Of a stretch of 25,501 nt of DNA, positions 22,701-25,501 are shown in pieces. Source of the stretch: an uncultured Oscillospiraceae bacterium (GTDB lineage Bacteria; Bacillota; Clostridia; Oscillospirales; Oscillospiraceae); assembly GCA_900754515.1 (NCBI GenBank), contig CAAEDD010000028.1, positions 1 to 25,501 on the forward strand. The letters run 5' to 3'. Made by a program: the position numbers and the translations under genes. The notes beneath the pieces are model-generated. The model was given only the letters and a program-made list of their open reading frames with translations, was not told the DNA's origin and did no database searches. Positions within the stretch are counted from its first letter, which is position 1. Each line of letters starts with the position of its first letter.

Positions 22701-24869
22701 ATGAGGAAAACAGTTGCCATACTAAGCGTTATATGTCTGCTTTTGCCATTTGCCGGCTGTGGAAAAGCGGAGAGCCCGGAAGCCCCGGCGGAAACAGCGG
22801 CGGGAGAGAGCTATTATGTGGAGCATGAGGCTCTCCCGGAGGAAATGGTCATATCCAGAGCGCAGCTGCCCACGGAAGAGGGGCTGTATCTGGCAGGAGA
22901 CAGCTCACAGGGGAAGGCCGTCCACGGGATCTATGAGAGGGATGGATTCAGCTTATTCAGCCTCCCGGAGGAAGTGGAGTACATCTATGCGGCGTGCATG
23001 AAAAATCAGGAGATAGCCGTATTGGCTGGCGAAAAACCTTTGGCGGTCAACCTTTGGCTCATGGATGAAATGAAGGGCCCGGAAAATACAGATGAAATCT
23101 GCTCCTTGGAGATTTTGGGCTACTCAATGACCGGGGAACTTTTATACCGGCTGCCTTTGGCGGGGCATAATGTCAGCCAGGGCGCAGAGTTCTTTGCCAT
23201 GGAATATCTGGGAGACAGCTTTTATCTGATGTCGCCCTATCACTTTTTGCAGATTGGCTCTGACGGCAGCGAAGAGAATGGCTTTGAAATCTACTCGGCT
23301 CTTATTGAGAGCAGCGCACCGGGGCAATTTGTCTCCATGTGCAGAGCCGGAGATGAACTCTATGTGTGTACCTATGGCGACAGCTATGACCCGGCTTATA
23401 CTGAGATGGCTATGTGTTCCGGGGCCTGTCTCAGCCGAGTGAATGGGGCGGACTTCAGTCTTGAGCAGATATATGCTTCCAGGGAAATCTACCCTCTGGG
23501 TGTTGGTTTGAATGAGGCGGGGAAGATACTGTTGTTTGACAGTGAGGCTCTGTACAATCTGGGCCAGGACGGCGGGGCTGAGATCAGTATACTTAACTGG
23601 GCGGACATAAAGCTGTATTCAGTACCATTCACCGGCATCGCTGCGGTGGGCAAGGGAAGCTATATCCTCAGCAGCAACGAAAGCGATATTCTCTCCTTTC
23701 TTAACTACGGGGAGAGAGCAGAGACACGGACTGAACTTCGCTTGCGGTGTGAACAGGAGAGCCCTAGCCTTAAAGTGCTTGTAGAGCGCTTTAATTACTT
23801 GAACGACCAATACTATATCACCATCGAAAAAACGAAAAATAACGCAGCCGCCAGAGCGGAAATAATCAAGGGCGATCAGGCCGACATATATTTTTTCTAT
23901 GGCAATGACTTCCTGGGCGGAGTAAATAAAGAGAACATTTTTGAGGACTTGGCGCCATATATGGGAAAGTCCGGAGAGCTCTCCATAATCCCCTCACTGC
24001 AGGCGGCTATTGAAGAAAAGGGAAAGGTATTTTACCTGCCATTTGACTATATAATCTGGACCATGCGCAGCCTTGCCCAGATCCCCGATACAGGAGCCAT
24101 GAGCATGGAAGAACTGGTGGAACAGCTGGAGGAGGAGAACCCGGACAGAAACATCTTTCAACTGGGCTGGGACAGGGAAGGCATGTGGAAGTGGCTGTGT
24201 GATCTGTCGGTGGAGGCGTTCGTAGACAGAGAAAAGGGCAGTACCAATTTCGACAGCAGAGAGTATGTAGAGCTGCTGGAATCCTGTATGGCCCTGCCGG
24301 AGACACCCCAGGACTTCGACCAATATGCTCTGCTGACAGTAGAGCAGGTGGGGAATATTTTGCGCATGACCGGCATTGAGGGGATTTATGGAGAGCAATA
24401 CAGCCTCAGCGGCTGCCCCACCGGCGGCCTGTCCAGCGGCTCCTGCTTTGAGATAATGCAGAGCTTTGCAATGTCGGCTGAGAGCAAAAACAAGGAGGGA
24501 GTTCTGGAGTTCTTTCGTTTTATCCTTTCGCCCAATATCATCGATTTGAGAGACATGACGGAAAGCATGTGTTTGCCCGCCTCGGAAAGGCAGCTCGATT
24601 ATTTGCTGGAAAAGGCGGGGGGCGAAGGCTATATGATGTACAGAAGCTTTGACAGCAGCTATGTGCCGCTTCAGCTTAGCCGCTACAGTGTACAGCAGTT
24701 ACGCAGCCTGATAGAAAGGACAGACACAGTACTGAATGCTTACCCGGACATTATAGAGATAATGGTTCAGGAGAGTGAAAAGTATTTTGCCGGTGAGCGC
24801 AGCGCAGAGGAAACAGCGGCTGCGACCCAGTCCAGGGCGAGCATTGCTGCCGCTGAAAAATACGGATAA
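22701..24869 (+). CDS. Large orphan lipoprotein: propeller-like N-terminal region plus solute-binding domain
   Basis: A 722-residue lipoprotein; GAGGGG lies eight bases before the ATG. The signal peptide ends FAGC with Cys20. Residues about 35-350 contain repeated four-strand-like units (for example GDSFYLMSPYHFLQIGSDGS, GDELYVCTYGDSYDP and GKGSYILSSNESDILSF) resembling beta-propeller blades. Residues about 350-720 form a family 1 solute-binding domain: strand LRLRCEQESPSLKVLVERFN, the segment ADIYFFYGNDF, KVFYLPFDY, the DREKGSTNFDSREY block shared with the lipoprotein at 17844, and the helical end YFAGERSAEETAAATQSRAS. No permease or ATPase genes are adjacent. Fusions of this type are seen in gut Clostridia, but their function is unclear; sensing or presenting a ligand at the cell surface is possible. 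The first half is a structural inference from pattern only. Confidence 0.85.
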   Translation: MRKTVAILSVICLLLPFAGCGKAESPEAPAETAAGESYYVEHEALPEEMVISRAQLPTEEGLYLAGDSSQGKAVHGIYERDGFSLFSLPEEVEYIYAACMKNQEIAVLAGEKPLAVNLWLMDEMKGPENTDEICSLEILGYSMTGELLYRLPLAGHNVSQGAEFFAMEYLGDSFYLMSPYHFLQIGSDGSEENGFEIYSALIESSAPGQFVSMCRAGDELYVCTYGDSYDPAYTEMAMCSGACLSRVNGADFSLEQIYASREIYPLGVGLNEAGKILLFDSEALYNLGQDGGAEISILNWADIKLYSVPFTGIAAVGKGSYILSSNESDILSFLNYGERAETRTELRLRCEQESPSLKVLVERFNYLNDQYYITIEKTKNNAAARAEIIKGDQADIYFFYGNDFLGGVNKENIFEDLAPYMGKSGELSIIPSLQAAIEEKGKVFYLPFDYIIWTMRSLAQIPDTGAMSMEELVEQLEEENPDRNIFQLGWDREGMWKWLCDLSVEAFVDREKGSTNFDSREYVELLESCMALPETPQDFDQYALLTVEQVGNILRMTGIEGIYGEQYSLSGCPTGGLSSGSCFEIMQSFAMSAESKNKEGVLEFFRFILSPNIIDLRDMTESMCLPASERQLDYLLEKAGGEGYMMYRSFDSSYVPLQLSRYSVQQLRSLIERTDTVLNAYPDIIEIMVQESEKYFAGERSAEETAAATQSRASIAAAEKYG

Positions 24870-24960
24870 TTTAAAAACTTAGAAAGCAGTAATCTGTTTA
24901 TTTTTACATGTAACTTATTTGCATTGTAGTACACCGAGCTCTCAGCACAGGCGAAAATAA

Positions 24961-25501
24961 GAAGCTGACAACCATGTGGACAAGCTGCTCAACTATATCC
25001 GCTATTGGCAGGCCTCCGGGGAGAGTATAAAGACCTCGCTCCGAGTCAAGACCAGAATGGAGCAGCTGACTCAGGAGGGACATTTTACCGGCGGTGGAAT
25101 ACCCTATGGCTACCGAATCGAAAAGCGAGGCAGAACCAATAAGCGCAACGTGGAAGTGAACGATATGGTCATAGACCCGGAAGCGGCTCAGATAATGCAG
25201 AGCCGGACGCAGCAACACTTGGACATTCCCCTCAACCTGAAAGGCAGCGCCCTTCTGGTGGGAAAAGTGTACTGCGGCCACTGCGGGAACCGTCTCACAC
25301 TGACCACCAGCGGGAAAAGAAAAACCTGTATCGACGGCAGTGTACAGTAGGTGTCCCGACCCAGCTATCAGTGCCACTACAAGGTGCGGCATCCTGACAG
25401 CTGTGACGGACAATCCGGCTATGGGGTGCCAAAGCTGGACGCCATAGTGGACCAGGTGATCCGCTCCCAGTTGGAGAAGATAAAAGGGAAGCCAGGAGAA
25501 G
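24961..25501 (+). pseudogene. Broken large serine recombinase (runs off the window)
   Basis: An open stretch follows a TAA at 24958-24960. It encodes part of the recombinase domain (NYIRYWQASGESIKTSLRVK, then GHFTGGGIPYGYRIEKRGR) and then a zinc-ribbon start (KVYCGHCGNRLTLTTSGKRK). A TAG at 25348-25350 interrupts it, after which the same frame continues (VSRPSYQCHYKVRHPDSCDG) to the window edge. The N-terminal catalytic resolvase domain is missing. The join VIDPEAAQIMQSRTQQH suggests loss of about 100 residues found there in intact relatives. It should be inactive and is a scar of an integrated element. The call on the internal deletion is from memory of the family. Confidence 0.85.

Overview
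The window looks like a chromosomal segment of a spore-forming, strictly anaerobic Clostridia, most like the gut Oscillospiraceae. This rests on strong AGGAGG-type ribosome binding sites, FMN/[4Fe-4S] old-yellow-enzyme reductases with MFS carriers, a collagen-like spore-surface-type protein, orphan solute-binding lipoproteins and a large-serine-recombinase remnant. The taxon is an inference; there is no rRNA gene to confirm it.

Region 1 (1-3420) is a tungstate/molybdopterin locus. A MoaE-like gene and a small unknown gene run leftward. The tungstate ABC transporter tupA-tupB-tupC runs rightward, behind a strong promoter and a structured 5' leader that could be a Moco/Tuco-type riboswitch. The TupA binding protein appears to be circularly permuted: the segment that normally ends the protein sits at its N-terminus. 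Region 2 (3420-6510) holds an unknown four-helix membrane protein, a CorA-type metal channel and, convergently, a patatin-like phospholipase with a near-consensus promoter.

Region 3 (6650-14540) looks like one metabolic module. It has two paralogous multidomain flavin reductases (OYE barrel, Fe-S cluster, FAD/NAD domains), two MFS carriers and a divergently transcribed LysR regulator. The control region carries a perfect dyad and a tandem 13-bp repeat. Both reductases keep the active-site His-x-x-His but replace the usual catalytic Tyr (Asn in one, Gln in the other). The module probably imports an unsaturated or enone-type compound and reduces it; the substrate cannot be read from the sequence.

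Region 4 (14540-17150) encodes a collagen-like protein with a beta-helix-like C-terminal domain, behind a sequence matching the sporulation sigma-K promoter consensus. A glycosyltransferase with a repeat-rich C-terminal part follows. Together they suggest a glycosylated exosporium or spore-coat filament and its modifying enzyme.

Region 5 (17150-25501) is more AT-rich and accessory-like. It has a solute-binding lipoprotein without permeases, a P-type (PEEFP-motif) cation ATPase behind a long leader with a CsoR-like dyad, a hairpin and a small upstream reading frame, and decayed coding remnants. It ends with a second, larger orphan lipoprotein (propeller-like plus solute-binding domains) and a broken serine recombinase that runs off the window.
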